64,000 bases of DNA, taken from NCBI RefSeq assembly GCF_000092125.1, contig NC_014212.1, positions 2,376,001 through 2,440,000 of the forward strand, written 5' to 3'. Each line of letters starts with the position of its first letter. Position 1 is the stretch's first letter. Shown here piece after piece: positions 53,917-62,536 of this stretch. The translations under genes were made by a program, and so were the position numbers. The DNA comes from Allomeiothermus silvanus DSM 9946 (GTDB taxonomy: Bacteria > Deinococcota > Deinococci > Deinococcales > Thermaceae). A model generated the notes under the pieces. It was given only the letters and a program-made list of their open reading frames with translations, searched no databases and had not been told where the DNA came from.

Positions 53917-54966
53917 ATGAGTTTCAAAGACCGATTCGGCGCCTTCTCCGAAACCAGCGCGCAGGCCCCCGGCCGGGTCAACCTGCTGGGCGAACACACC
54001 GACTACAATGATGGCTTTGTCCTTCCTACTCCCCTACCCTATTTCACCTATGTCGAAGCTGATCGGCTCGAGGGCCGTATCGAAGGCTACGCCGAGAATT
54101 TTGGCGAGACCCGCTCCCGATCGCTCGATCAAGGTAAGCAGGGGGACTGGCTCGACTACCTAGCCGGGTGTGTCTGGGTGCTTCGCACAGCCGGCTACCC
54201 GGTTCCCGGTGGACGGTTTTATGTGAGGAGCGAGGTGCCTATGGGCGCTGGACTTTCCAGCTCGGCAGCGCTCGAGGTAGCCACCCTGCGGGCCTTACGT
54301 GCCCTGTACCGACTTCCCCTCGACGACAAGCAGATCGCCCTCCTGGCCCAACAGGCCGAGGCCGAGTACGTGGGGGTACGGGTAGGGATCATGGACCAAA
54401 TGGCGAGTTCGCTGGGCCAGCCGGGACAGGCGTTATTCCTGGACACGCGTACCCTCGACTACCAATTGGTGCCGCTCCCCGCCGGGTACAAAGTAGCGGT
54501 GGTGGACTCCGCCGTACCCCGCCGCCTGGCCGAGGCCGGGTACAACGAGCGCCGCTCCCAGTGCGAGGAGGCCGCCCGTCTCCTGGGGGTAAAGGCCCTG
54601 CGCGACGTGGGTCTGGAGCGGCTGAACGAAGTGGAGGCACTCCCCGAACCATTGGGCCGCCGCGCCCGGCACGTCATTACCGAAAACGCCCGGGTGCTCG
54701 AGGGAGTCACGGCGCTCAGATCGGGGGATATAAGGCGCTTTGGCGAACTCATGCTAGCCTCTCACCGCTCGCTCCGCGACGACTATGAAGTCTCCATCCC
54801 CGCGCTCGACCGGTTGGTGGATCTGGCCATGCAAAATGGCGCCGCCGGGGCGCGACTCACCGGGGCTGGGTTCGGTGGGGCCATCGTAGCCCTGGTGCCG
54901 GAGCAGGAATATGAGCGGTTCAAAGCCGGACTGTCTCGAGGTTATCCCCAAGCCCACTTCGTTTGA
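53917..54966 (+). CDS. galK: Galactokinase
   Basis: 349 residues, a GHMP kinase. Galactose-binding motif GRVNLLGEHTDYNDG, ATP loop PMGAGLSSSAALEVA and the third motif TGAGFGGAIVALV are all present. It phosphorylates galactose released by the beta-galactosidase for GalT. AGAAGGAGAA gives a good ribosome-binding site, and the gene follows the M24-like gene closely, so the two are probably co-transcribed. Confidence 0.96.
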   Translation: MSFKDRFGAFSETSAQAPGRVNLLGEHTDYNDGFVLPTPLPYFTYVEADRLEGRIEGYAENFGETRSRSLDQGKQGDWLDYLAGCVWVLRTAGYPVPGGRFYVRSEVPMGAGLSSSAALEVATLRALRALYRLPLDDKQIALLAQQAEAEYVGVRVGIMDQMASSLGQPGQALFLDTRTLDYQLVPLPAGYKVAVVDSAVPRRLAEAGYNERRSQCEEAARLLGVKALRDVGLERLNEVEALPEPLGRRARHVITENARVLEGVTALRSGDIRRFGELMLASHRSLRDDYEVSIPALDRLVDLAMQNGAAGARLTGAGFGGAIVALVPEQEYERFKAGLSRGYPQAHFV

Positions 54967-55062
54967 AACGGCATATTGGCCCGCTTGGCGCTCAGCGTTA
55001 GATTAATGAGAAATTAAGAGAATTTGCTCATCTCTTCTAGCAGAGAAGCAACCGCGAACCTA

Positions 55063-55118
55063 CACTTTTGATACTCAGCCCAAACTTTTTTGGCGGGATG
55101 GGCACTTATCCAAAAGTG
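55063..55118. promoter_or_regulatory. Inverted repeat upstream of the lipoprotein gene
   Basis: Perfect 8-bp arms CACTTTTG (55063-55070) and CAAAAGTG (55111-55118) frame the AT-rich region directly before the ribosome-binding site. They could be an operator or a loose stem. Confidence 0.35.
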
Positions 55119-55129
55119 GAGGTTCATCG

Positions 55130-56401
55130 ATGAAGCTACCTATCGCGCTGGCCCTGGGAACTATGGCGCTTGCTCTATCGGCCTGCACCAGCGGTCTGCG
55201 GGGCAACACCCCGGCTTATTGGGGTAAGGAACTACCCCCTGCAAATGCCCCTCTGAGCCGGGCCTACAAAGAGGCGATCGACAAGCACTACGCCACCTTC
55301 CCGCCCAAGGAGGGTGAGTGCGCCAAAGAAATCCACGCCCGCTACTGGGTGTATGGACCTGACGGCAAGGTCTACCCCACCTGGCACCCCCCGGTGGACC
55401 CACAGACCGGTTGCAAGTTCGGGCACGAACACGGCCACGACCCGCGCGAATCGGCCCTATACAACGGGATGCCCCCCTTTGGCTATGTCAACGAGAAGCA
55501 CTTCGAGTACAAGGACGTAAATGCCGAAGGCTACCAGGGCAACTTCCGCGACGAGGACCACGTGGGCCACAAGATCGAACTGCAAAATAACTTCACCGTC
55601 TATAGCGACGCGGGCTTCGCCTACACCCGCTGTAGCGTGATGATGAAGCTCCACCAGGGCACCCACTCGCCCGACGCTACCAAGAACAACCTGCACGAGT
55701 TCTTCTACGACATCCAGTGCGCCGACGGTACTGAGCTACACTGGAAGAGCCTCCACGGCTTTGGTCAGCCCGGAACCATGAAAGATCAGTGCGGCGACCA
55801 TACCCTGGTCACCGGCACCGACTTTGTCCCGCCCAACTCTCCTGCCGACGGCGGCGACCGGCGCATTCCTGGCCCTAACTGCGTGAGCGATTTCAGGAAG
55901 GACCCCAAGTTCTGGCGTTTCTCCGAGCAATGGGTGCTGAGCCACGGGGCCTGGGCTGACCAGGGCAGGTTACAGGTGGGCTTCGGGCCCTATTTCGTAG
56001 TACATGACCCCAGCCGCTACTACGATCCCAGCGCCACCACCAAGATCGGTCGCCCGGTAGACTTCTGTTTCGACGGAGGGATCACCGCGGGGGACTGCGC
56101 CAAGCTGAGGGAACTCGAGCCCAGCGGCAAAATCGCCTACGATGACCCCCGCTCGCCTTTCCGGGGAGCCGACCGTACCGTCCACATGAACGGTCTGCGG
56201 ATCAAGAACGTCACCGGGAGCACCACCTGGTACTCCGACGTGTTCGGTAAGACCTGGAGCAAGACCAAGGACCCGGCCCAGGGCATCGTGGTTGAGCAGT
56301 TCCTCCGCCAGGGGGCCCAATCCGATGGCACCGACATCCGGGGCCCGACCATGGAGGGCGATTACGGACACGAGGGAACCGGCGTCCACGCCCCTAATTG
56401 A
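55130..56401 (+). CDS. Cysteine-rich lipoprotein of unknown function
   Basis: 423 residues with a lipoprotein signal ending in the lipobox LALSAC (acyl Cys19). GGAGG precedes the ATG. The mature part holds eight further cysteines (GECAKE, TGCKFG, YTRCSV, IQCADG, DQCGDH, PNCVSD, DFCFDG, GDCAKL), suggesting four disulfides, and is rich in His and aromatic residues (HEHGHDP, GHEGTGVH). I do not recognise the family. It is exported and membrane-anchored. It follows galK by 163 bp but has its own AT-rich upstream region, so it is probably not part of the galactose operon. Confidence 0.75.
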   Translation: MKLPIALALGTMALALSACTSGLRGNTPAYWGKELPPANAPLSRAYKEAIDKHYATFPPKEGECAKEIHARYWVYGPDGKVYPTWHPPVDPQTGCKFGHEHGHDPRESALYNGMPPFGYVNEKHFEYKDVNAEGYQGNFRDEDHVGHKIELQNNFTVYSDAGFAYTRCSVMMKLHQGTHSPDATKNNLHEFFYDIQCADGTELHWKSLHGFGQPGTMKDQCGDHTLVTGTDFVPPNSPADGGDRRIPGPNCVSDFRKDPKFWRFSEQWVLSHGAWADQGRLQVGFGPYFVVHDPSRYYDPSATTKIGRPVDFCFDGGITAGDCAKLRELEPSGKIAYDDPRSPFRGADRTVHMNGLRIKNVTGSTTWYSDVFGKTWSKTKDPAQGIVVEQFLRQGAQSDGTDIRGPTMEGDYGHEGTGVHAPN

Positions 56402-56421
56402 GCCTTTATCGCGTTTCCCAC

Positions 56422-56450
56422 CATTACGCCTCCCACGGTGAGGCGTAATG
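56422..56450 (+). terminator. Hairpin after the lipoprotein gene
   Basis: Perfect 11-bp arms CATTACGCCTC and GAGGCGTAATG around a 7-base loop, 20 bp after the stop. It lacks a T-tract but is well placed as a terminator. Confidence 0.65.
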
Positions 56451-56501
56451 TACTCGGCCCAGCAAACCCCGCTGTACCGAGTATTCGTGGGAACCGCTCT
56501 C

Positions 56502-56820
56502 ATACCGGATTCAAAAAGACAGTTTACAAAACCCAAAACTCCAGAGGCTGTCTTTTTGAATCCAGAGCACACCCCTCCCTTGAGCACCGGCGCTAGCCGG
56601 GGGCCGATGGCCCTTCACTTGAGTACCGGCGCTAGCCGGGGGCCGATGGCCCTTCACTGACGGTCGGCGAAGAAAGCGTATCCCTTCCAAGGGGCGGTAT
56701 CGCCCACCCCTCGCTTCGCTCGGCGAAACTACGCCACCGCTACGCGGATAACTTCGGTCGGCCGCCCCGCCTTGGCGGGGCGGAGTTACCGTTCGGTAAC
56801 GAATCAACCGAATCTGGTAT
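56502..56820. repeat. MITE-like palindrome island
   Basis: A 319-bp non-coding block is bounded by inverted ends ATACCGGATTC (56502-56512) and GAATCTGGTAT (56810-56820), one mismatch in 11. Inside are a perfect 16-bp inverted repeat (56507-56522 with 56548-56563), two tandem 39-bp units (56580-56618 and 56619-56657), a 10-bp perfect GC stem (56762-56771 with 56774-56783), and a 7-bp stem GTTACCG/CGGTAAC (56785-56800). The right end falls on the hslO stop codon. No clear target duplication is seen and no protein is encoded. Confidence 0.6.
56580..56657 (+). repeat. Two tandem 39-bp repeats
   Basis: Units at 56580-56618 and 56619-56657 differ by a single C/T change. Each contains two small stems (CCGGC/GCCGG and GGGCC/GGCCC). 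They lie inside the MITE-like block and are too few and uninterrupted to be a CRISPR array. Confidence 0.85.
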
Positions 56821-57854
56821 TACGCCTGGGGTGCTTCGGATAACCGCACCGCCCGGCCACAGGTGCAGCTTTCCCCATCATGGTGCACCTCGAGCCCCTC
56901 GGCAGTCTGAAAGTACCATAGCCTCCCGCAGTCCGGACAGCGCACCTCTTTGCCGGTGGAAGGCTCGGCCAGCGAGCGGATCTCGGGTGGGGTAATCCAG
57001 TAGCGCTCGTTGCACCAGTGGCATACTGCCTCCGCCCCTCCGTCTTTGGCGATCATGTCTTCGCGCTCGCTGCGATCGAAGAAAACCAGCGCCTCGAGAG
57101 CTTTTTGTTGGCTGCACGTGCACTGAAACTGGAGTGGTATGGAGTTTTCTTTGAACCCCAAGGCGGTCAGGTCGGTACGTTGGTAATCCAGCCCCTGAAG
57201 CAGCAGCTCCACCGTGCGCTCCATGCCATACTCGGCCAACAGCGGGGTGATGCCGCCCACCCTGCTTAGATTAGCCTCCAGGGCATCAATCACCGCTTGG
57301 GGAGCCTCGGGCATCACCTGGATGATCACCCCACCCGCCACCTGCACGCTGCCATCCCCATACACCCGCACCCCCAGCAATACGGCTGAGGGCACCTGTT
57401 CGGACTGCCAGAGATAGTGCGCCAGGTCTTCGGCGATCTCGCCGGAGACGAGTTCGGTAGAAGAGTCATAGATCTCCCCGTTGGACAAAGCCCGGTTTAC
57501 CCGTAGCTGCCCCTTCCCCACCAGGCCGCCCACATTGAGCTTTCCGTCCGCGCGCAAGGGGATCTCGGCCTGAGGGTTCTTGGCGTAAGCTCGCACCGAG
57601 CCATCCGGACCAGCATCCACGATCAACCCGCCTAGCGGACCATCTCCGTCGAAACGCAAACCCACCCGCTCGCGCGGGGTTTTGGAGAGCAGAAACGCCA
57701 ACAGCAATCCGCCGGTCATCGCACGGCCTAGCGCAGCGGTAGCGGTGGCAGAAAGCCCGTGGCGCCGCCGGGCCTCTTCGGTTATATCGGTAGTATCGGC
57801 AGCCAACACGCGCAAGTTGCCTTCAGCAGCGAGGCCGCGAATGAGTCTTCCCAT
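56820..57854 (-). CDS. hslO: Hsp33 redox chaperone with an extra zinc-binding tail
   Basis: 344 residues from ATG 57854; a -10 TACAAT seven bases upstream supports this over GTG 57857. The Hsp33 core is followed by the redox zinc site CTC (C245, C247) and CHWC (C278, C281). A C-terminal extension of about 45 residues adds CPDC (C306, C309) and CTC (C330, C332), a second zinc-ribbon-like pair missing from typical Hsp33 of about 290 residues. Hsp33 is activated by oxidative unfolding when its zinc is lost. Confidence 0.93.
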   Translation of the reverse strand: MGRLIRGLAAEGNLRVLAADTTDITEEARRRHGLSATATAALGRAMTGGLLLAFLLSKTPRERVGLRFDGDGPLGGLIVDAGPDGSVRAYAKNPQAEIPLRADGKLNVGGLVGKGQLRVNRALSNGEIYDSSTELVSGEIAEDLAHYLWQSEQVPSAVLLGVRVYGDGSVQVAGGVIIQVMPEAPQAVIDALEANLSRVGGITPLLAEYGMERTVELLLQGLDYQRTDLTALGFKENSIPLQFQCTCSQQKALEALVFFDRSEREDMIAKDGGAEAVCHWCNERYWITPPEIRSLAEPSTGKEVRCPDCGRLWYFQTAEGLEVHHDGESCTCGRAVRLSEAPQA

Positions 57855-57861
57855 CACCTAG

Positions 57862-57867
57862 ATTGTA
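57862..57867 (-). promoter_or_regulatory. Leaderless -10 of hslO (TACAAT)
   Basis: TACAAT lies 7 bases before the ATG at 57854 on the minus strand. No ribosome-binding site is seen. Confidence 0.45.
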
Positions 57868-58082
57868 GCTGCCCGGGCCTGGAGAAAGGGGCTCTAAGGC
57901 AGAATCGAGATCCTCAGCCTACGGGGCAAGGTATCGATTATTCAGATGGCTATCCCCATTCGATTCCAATTGTCAGATCTCAATCCCAAGCTTTAGTCTT
58001 GAGCGAGAGCGTTCTTCTTGGGTTGCCGTTGGAGGATAGCCACGGGCGCTATTTCCAGTGTTGCTATAAGGGGGAAGGAGCC

Positions 58083-59375
58083 ATGCCAGCCACCGAATCA
58101 CGCAATCAAGCCCTGTTGGAGTTGCGGCAAAAGGTTGTCCCACACGGGGTTTCACAGGTTCATCCGGTCGTGGCGGATAAAGCGCTGGGCGGAAAGATCT
58201 GGGACGTGGACGGGCGGGAGTACCTGGACTGGGTCGGCGGGATCGGGGTGCTCAACGTAGGACATAACCATCCAAAGGTAGTCCGGGCGGTCCGGGAGCA
58301 GCTCGAGCGCTTCTGCCACACCTGCTTCCAGGTCACAGCCTACGAGCCTTACATCCGGTTAGCAGAAAAACTCTGCCAAAGCGCCCCGGGCGACTTCGAG
58401 AAGAAAGCCTTTTTCGTGACTACCGGAGCCGAGGCCACCGAGAACGCCATCAAGATCGCTCGAGCCTCTACTGGGCGGAGTGCGGTAATCGCCTTCCGGC
58501 ATAGCTTTCACGGGCGTACCCTGATGGGCATGACCCTCACCGGCAAAGCCCAGCCCTACCGCCAGAACTTCGGCCCCTTCGCCCCCGAGGTCTACCACGC
58601 GCCGTATCCTTACGAATACCGGGGGGTAGACACCCAAGCAGCGCTCGAGGGCCTACAAGAACTCTTCGACACCGAGGTCTCGCCGGAGCGGGTAGCGGCC
58701 CTCATCATCGAGCCGCAGCTGGGCGAGGGGGGCTTCGTCCCTGCCCCGGCGGAGTTCCTGCGCTCGCTGCGAGCCCTCACGCAAAAGCACGGCATCGTCT
58801 TGATCGACGACGAGATCCAAACCGGCATCGGGCGCACCGGCAAGTTTTGGGCCATCGAGCACGCGGGCATCGAACCGGACCTGATCTGCTTCGCCAAGAG
58901 CATCGGCGGCGGGCTACCCATCGCGGGCGTGCTGGGCCGCGCGGAGATCATGGACGCCCCCCTCCCCGGCGGGCTAGGGGGAACCTTCGCGGGAAACCCC
59001 TTAGCCTGCGCAGCGGGGCTGGCGGTGCTCGAGGTCTTCGCAGAGGAAGGTTTGCTCGAGCGGGGCCAAAGGCTCGGGGAGATCCTCCACGAGGGCTTCA
59101 GGAAGCTGCAGTCGCGCTTTCCGCACATCGGCGACGTACGCGGCCTGGGGCCGATGGTGGCCATTGAGATCGTCCAGGACCCCTCCACCAAGGAACCCGA
59201 CCCCGTCCTCACCCACCGGGTCTTCGAGGCAGCTCGCGAGCGAGGGCTACTCCTGATGAAGGCTGGGATGTACTCCAACGTGATCCGCTGTCTGGTCCCG
59301 CTGGTGGTGAGCGAGGCCGAGGTGCATAAGGGGTTGGAGATCCTCGAGCAAAGCTTCGAGGCCGCGCTTGGGTAA
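58083..59375 (+). CDS. gabT: 4-aminobutyrate/omega-amino-acid aminotransferase
   Basis: 430 residues from ATG 58083 with GGGGGAAGGAGCC upstream; the longer frame from 57759 is not supported. Class III PLP aminotransferase: TTGAEATENAIKIAR, FHGRTLMGMTLTGK, DDEIQTGIGRTGKFWA and PLP lysine K272 in CFAKSIGGG. It transfers the amino group of 4-aminobutyrate or a related omega-amino acid to 2-oxoglutarate. It heads a polyamine importer cluster that ends in a second aminotransferase, fitting putrescine/GABA use. Confidence 0.85.
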   Translation: MPATESRNQALLELRQKVVPHGVSQVHPVVADKALGGKIWDVDGREYLDWVGGIGVLNVGHNHPKVVRAVREQLERFCHTCFQVTAYEPYIRLAEKLCQSAPGDFEKKAFFVTTGAEATENAIKIARASTGRSAVIAFRHSFHGRTLMGMTLTGKAQPYRQNFGPFAPEVYHAPYPYEYRGVDTQAALEGLQELFDTEVSPERVAALIIEPQLGEGGFVPAPAEFLRSLRALTQKHGIVLIDDEIQTGIGRTGKFWAIEHAGIEPDLICFAKSIGGGLPIAGVLGRAEIMDAPLPGGLGGTFAGNPLACAAGLAVLEVFAEEGLLERGQRLGEILHEGFRKLQSRFPHIGDVRGLGPMVAIEIVQDPSTKEPDPVLTHRVFEAARERGLLLMKAGMYSNVIRCLVPLVVSEAEVHKGLEILEQSFEAALG

Positions 59376-59446
59376 GCGCTCAGGAGGATTATGGGCTGTA
59401 TGGGTTTAAGTTGGCTTGCCAGCGGTAGGGTGGGGTGAGGAATACC

Positions 59447-60514
59447 ATGGCTGTGTCTACACCCGCGAATCCCCAGAACCCGGCCGCCCTGGGAACCTTA
59501 TCGGTGCGGGAGGTGGTAAAACGCTTCGGGGAGGTAGCTGCACTGCGGGGGGTAAGCCTGGAGATCGAGAAAGGCGAGTTCTTCACGCTCCTGGGTCCCT
59601 CGGGCTGTGGCAAGACCACGTTGCTCAGGATCATCGCGGGCTTTGAGCTGCCGGACGAGGGAAAAGTGTGGCTGAATGGAGCAGACATCTCCTCCTGGCC
59701 AGCCAACCGCCGCCCCATCAACACAGTTTTTCAGAGCTACGCCCTGTTCCCCCATCTCAACGTCTTCGAGAACGTGGCGTTCGGCCTCAAAAGCCGCCGC
59801 TTCCCCAAGGACCTGGTCGAGCAGCGGGTGGAGTACGCGCTGGGGCTCTTGCAGATCGAGCCGTTCGCCAACCGCTACCCCCACCAGCTTTCCGGCGGCC
59901 AGAAGCAGCGGGTGGCCATGGCCAGGGCCTTGGTCAACGAACCCGAGGTGCTGCTGTTGGACGAGCCGATGAGCGCCCTCGATGCTAAACTCCGCGCCGA
60001 GGTGCAGGTGGGGCTGCGCCGCCTACAGCGCTCGCTGGGAACCACCTTTATCCTGGTCACCCACGACCAGGACGAGGCCATGACGGTCTCGGACCGCATC
60101 GCGGTGATGCGCGAGGGGCAGGTGGTGCAAGTAGGTAGCCCCGAGGAAGTCTACGCCGAGCCCAAGACCCGCTTCGTGGCTGAGTTTTTGGGAACTGCCA
60201 ACCTGATCCCGGCCAAGAAGAGCGGCAGCGGGGCGGAAACTCCCCTGGGACACCTCCAGGTGGCGCGCCTGCTGCCCTGGAGCGAGGGGACCCTGGCTAT
60301 CCGCCCCGAGCGGGTGCAGATCTGCCCCACCCCACCCCCTGTCAACGGGGTCGCGGCTCGGGTACGCGATGTGGTCTATCGGGGCTCGCACCAAGAGGTC
60401 TGGCTCGAGCCCGACAATCTGCGGGTCCGTGCCGCACCCTACCCCGCGCTCTCCCCCGGTCAGGAAGTGTGGGCTGGGCTGCCGCCCGAGGGGTTGGTGG
60501 TGCTGGATGATTGA
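59447..60514 (+). CDS. potA: Polyamine ABC transporter ATP-binding protein
   Basis: About 355 residues from ATG 59447 with GGTGAGG upstream. Walker A GPSGCGKTT, signature LSGGQKQRVAMARAL, Walker B LLLDEPMSALD, H-loop THDQDEAM, then a TOBE domain with VYRGSHQEVWLEPDNLRV. PotA energises spermidine/putrescine import with PotB, PotC and PotD encoded downstream. The stop is followed by a GCGTT-type repeat cluster. Confidence 0.93.
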   Translation: MAVSTPANPQNPAALGTLSVREVVKRFGEVAALRGVSLEIEKGEFFTLLGPSGCGKTTLLRIIAGFELPDEGKVWLNGADISSWPANRRPINTVFQSYALFPHLNVFENVAFGLKSRRFPKDLVEQRVEYALGLLQIEPFANRYPHQLSGGQKQRVAMARALVNEPEVLLLDEPMSALDAKLRAEVQVGLRRLQRSLGTTFILVTHDQDEAMTVSDRIAVMREGQVVQVGSPEEVYAEPKTRFVAEFLGTANLIPAKKSGSGAETPLGHLQVARLLPWSEGTLAIRPERVQICPTPPPVNGVAARVRDVVYRGSHQEVWLEPDNLRVRAAPYPALSPGQEVWAGLPPEGLVVLDD

Positions 60515-60515
60515 G

Positions 60516-60547
60516 GCCAAACGCAAGATGCTAAACGCAAAACGCCT
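60516..60547 (+). repeat. AAACGCAA-type short repeat cluster
   Basis: Units such as CCAAACGCAAG and CTAAACGCAAAACGC lie between potA and potB. The same words, in inverse orientation, recur at 31014 and 61573. Confidence 0.5.
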
Positions 60548-60592
60548 GGGGAGCGGCTGCGCTTTACATCCAGCACCTTGTCGGAGGTACGC

Positions 60593-61498
60593 ATGAGCCG
60601 CCTTTTGGTCTGGTACGGCGAACTCGGCACGGCAGGCTCAATCCTCCGGCGGGGGTTGGCGCTGTTGCTGCCCGCTTTACTATGGCTGTTGGCCTTCCTG
60701 ATCCTGCCGAGCTTGGCCTTGGTAGCGGTGGCCTTTGCCGAGCGGGGGAACTTCGGGGAGATCATCTGGAACTTCAGCCTGGAAAACCTCTCGAGGCTTC
60801 TCGGTTACGGCATCTTTGGCTGGAGCCCGGACAACCTGATCATCCTGGCCCGCACCGTCTGGGTGGCCTTCATAACCACCCTGATCTCGGGGCTGCTGGC
60901 CTACCCTCTGGCCTTTTTCATCGCCAGCCGCAAGCCCCAACAGCGCTACTTGTGGCTAGCGCTGGTCATCATCCCCTTCTGGACCAACCTGGTGATCCGC
61001 ACCTACGCCTGGCAGCTCCTGTTTGCTCCACAGATGCCCTTCGCCCGGATCGCCGCCGCCCTTCACCTGATTGAGCCAGGAACCGCGCTCAACCCCAGTT
61101 CCTTCGCGGTGTACGTGGGCATGGTCTCGGCCTTCCTGCCCTTTTTGGTGCTTCCCTTGTACTCCTCGGTCGAGCGGTTGGACTGGAGCTTGGTGGAAGC
61201 CGCCCAAGATCTCTACGGGGGCCGCAGCCGGGTGTTCTTCCAGGCCATCCTGCCGCAAACCCTGCCGGGCCTCACGGTGGGGGTCATCCTCACCTTCATC
61301 CCGGCGATGGGCATGTTCGTGGTTCCGGACCTGTTGGGCGGGGCCAAGTACCTGCTGGTGGGAAATCTCATTCAGCAGCAGTTCTTCTCCAGCCGCGACT
61401 GGCCCTTCGGGGCCGCCCTCAGCCTGGGCCTGGTGTTGCTGACCCTCATCGCCTTGCGGATTTACCGGCGCAGCGGAAAGGACGTGGATCTGGTATGA
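60593..61498 (+). CDS. potB: Polyamine ABC permease PotB
   Basis: About 301 residues from ATG 60593 with GGAGG 5 bases upstream. Six TM helices and the EAA loop WSLVEAAQDLYGGRSRVFFQAILPQTLPG, plus the PotB-type segment LVIIPFWTNLVIRTYAWQLL. It forms the import channel with PotC. Repeat clusters flank it on both sides instead of the tight coupling usual in this operon type. Confidence 0.93.
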   Translation: MSRLLVWYGELGTAGSILRRGLALLLPALLWLLAFLILPSLALVAVAFAERGNFGEIIWNFSLENLSRLLGYGIFGWSPDNLIILARTVWVAFITTLISGLLAYPLAFFIASRKPQQRYLWLALVIIPFWTNLVIRTYAWQLLFAPQMPFARIAAALHLIEPGTALNPSSFAVYVGMVSAFLPFLVLPLYSSVERLDWSLVEAAQDLYGGRSRVFFQAILPQTLPGLTVGVILTFIPAMGMFVVPDLLGGAKYLLVGNLIQQQFFSSRDWPFGAALSLGLVLLTLIALRIYRRSGKDVDLV

Positions 61499-61522
61499 GG
61501 CTGATGGCTGGAGGCAAGACTC

Positions 61523-61613
61523 AAAACGCAAAACGCAAGACACAAGACGCAAAACGCAAAACGCCGCTCGACCATGGTTTAGGGCGTTCAGCGTTTAGCC
61601 TTTTGCGTTTGGC
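61523..61613 (+). repeat. AACGCAAAACGC repeat cluster with inverted arm
   Basis: AAAACGCAAAACGCAAGAC-like direct repeats (61523-61564) are followed by the inverse, GCGTTCAGCGTTTAGCC and TTTTGCGTTTGGCG (61574-61613). They can fold into an imperfect stem between potB and potC. Confidence 0.6.
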
Positions 61614-61679
61614 GCACTTTTGGTTGTCGGCCCCCGACCATCCACGTATCCCGGCCTTCGACACAGCCGGAGGCTCTTT

Positions 61680-62474
61680 ATGAGCCGCGTCCACCCCGCC
61701 GTAGGCATCACCGCTGTCCTGACGCTGGCCTTTTTGTACTTGCCCATGCTGGCAGTGGCGGTGTTCTCGGTGAACAAAACCCGCTACGGGCTCGAGTGGG
61801 GCGGTTTTAGCTGGAAGTGGTACACCGGGCTCTTCCAAAACGACCAGATTCTCGAGGCCGCGCGCAACACGCTGGTGCTGGCGGTGGTCTCGACCCTGAT
61901 CGCCACCGTTCTCGGCACCATGCTGGCTTTGGCCCTCGAGCGCTACCCCTGGGGACGGCGGGTGCGAGGCTGGCTCGAGACCGCGCTGTATCTCCCGGTA
62001 GTCACCCCAGACATCATCCTGGCGGCAGCCTTGGTGGTGGCGTTCAGCTTTTTGCGGCTGGTCTCCGGGATTTTCGAGCTGGGGATGGTCTCGATGATCA
62101 TCGGACACGTCACCTTCCAGATCGCCTTCGTAGCCCTGGTGGTGCAAAGCCGGCTAAGGAGCCTGGGCCGCGACCTAGACGAGGCGGCCCGGGACCTCTA
62201 CGCCAGCTACGGCTACTACGTGCGCCGGGTGTTGCTGCCCCTCTTGGCCCCAGGAATCGTGGCCGGGGCCATGCTGGCCTTTACCCTCTCGCTCGATGAC
62301 TTCGTGATCAGCTTCTTCACCGCCGGGCCGACCTCGCAGACCCTTCCGCTTTTCATCTACGCTTCGGTGCGGCGGGGGGTCACGCCAGAGATCCATGCGC
62401 TCTCGACCCTCATCTTCCTGGCGACGGTGCTTTTGGTGCTCATGTCGGAGCGGCTGAGCCGACGGGCCGCTTGA
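61680..62474 (+). CDS. potC: Polyamine ABC permease PotC
   Basis: 264 residues from ATG 61680 with CGGAGGC upstream; the longer frame from 61620 begins in the repeat region. Six TM helices, PotC-type motif FYLPMLAVAVFSVNKTRYG-like near the N-terminus, and EAA loop RDLDEAARDLYASYGYYVRRVLLPLLAPG. Functions with PotB. Confidence 0.93.
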   Translation: MSRVHPAVGITAVLTLAFLYLPMLAVAVFSVNKTRYGLEWGGFSWKWYTGLFQNDQILEAARNTLVLAVVSTLIATVLGTMLALALERYPWGRRVRGWLETALYLPVVTPDIILAAALVVAFSFLRLVSGIFELGMVSMIIGHVTFQIAFVALVVQSRLRSLGRDLDEAARDLYASYGYYVRRVLLPLLAPGIVAGAMLAFTLSLDDFVISFFTAGPTSQTLPLFIYASVRRGVTPEIHALSTLIFLATVLLVLMSERLSRRAA

Positions 62475-62536
62475 ACCCATCTCATGACCCTCTCGCCCCC
62501 ACCGCTTAGGCTGTCCCAAAACCAACGGAGGTAACT

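Noticed and set aside
56580-56657. CRISPR array
   Set aside because: Only two directly abutting 39-bp units with no spacers and no cas genes nearby.
56448-56660. 70-residue frame in the palindrome island
   Set aside because: It merely translates the tandem 39-bp repeats and lacks a ribosome-binding site or homology.
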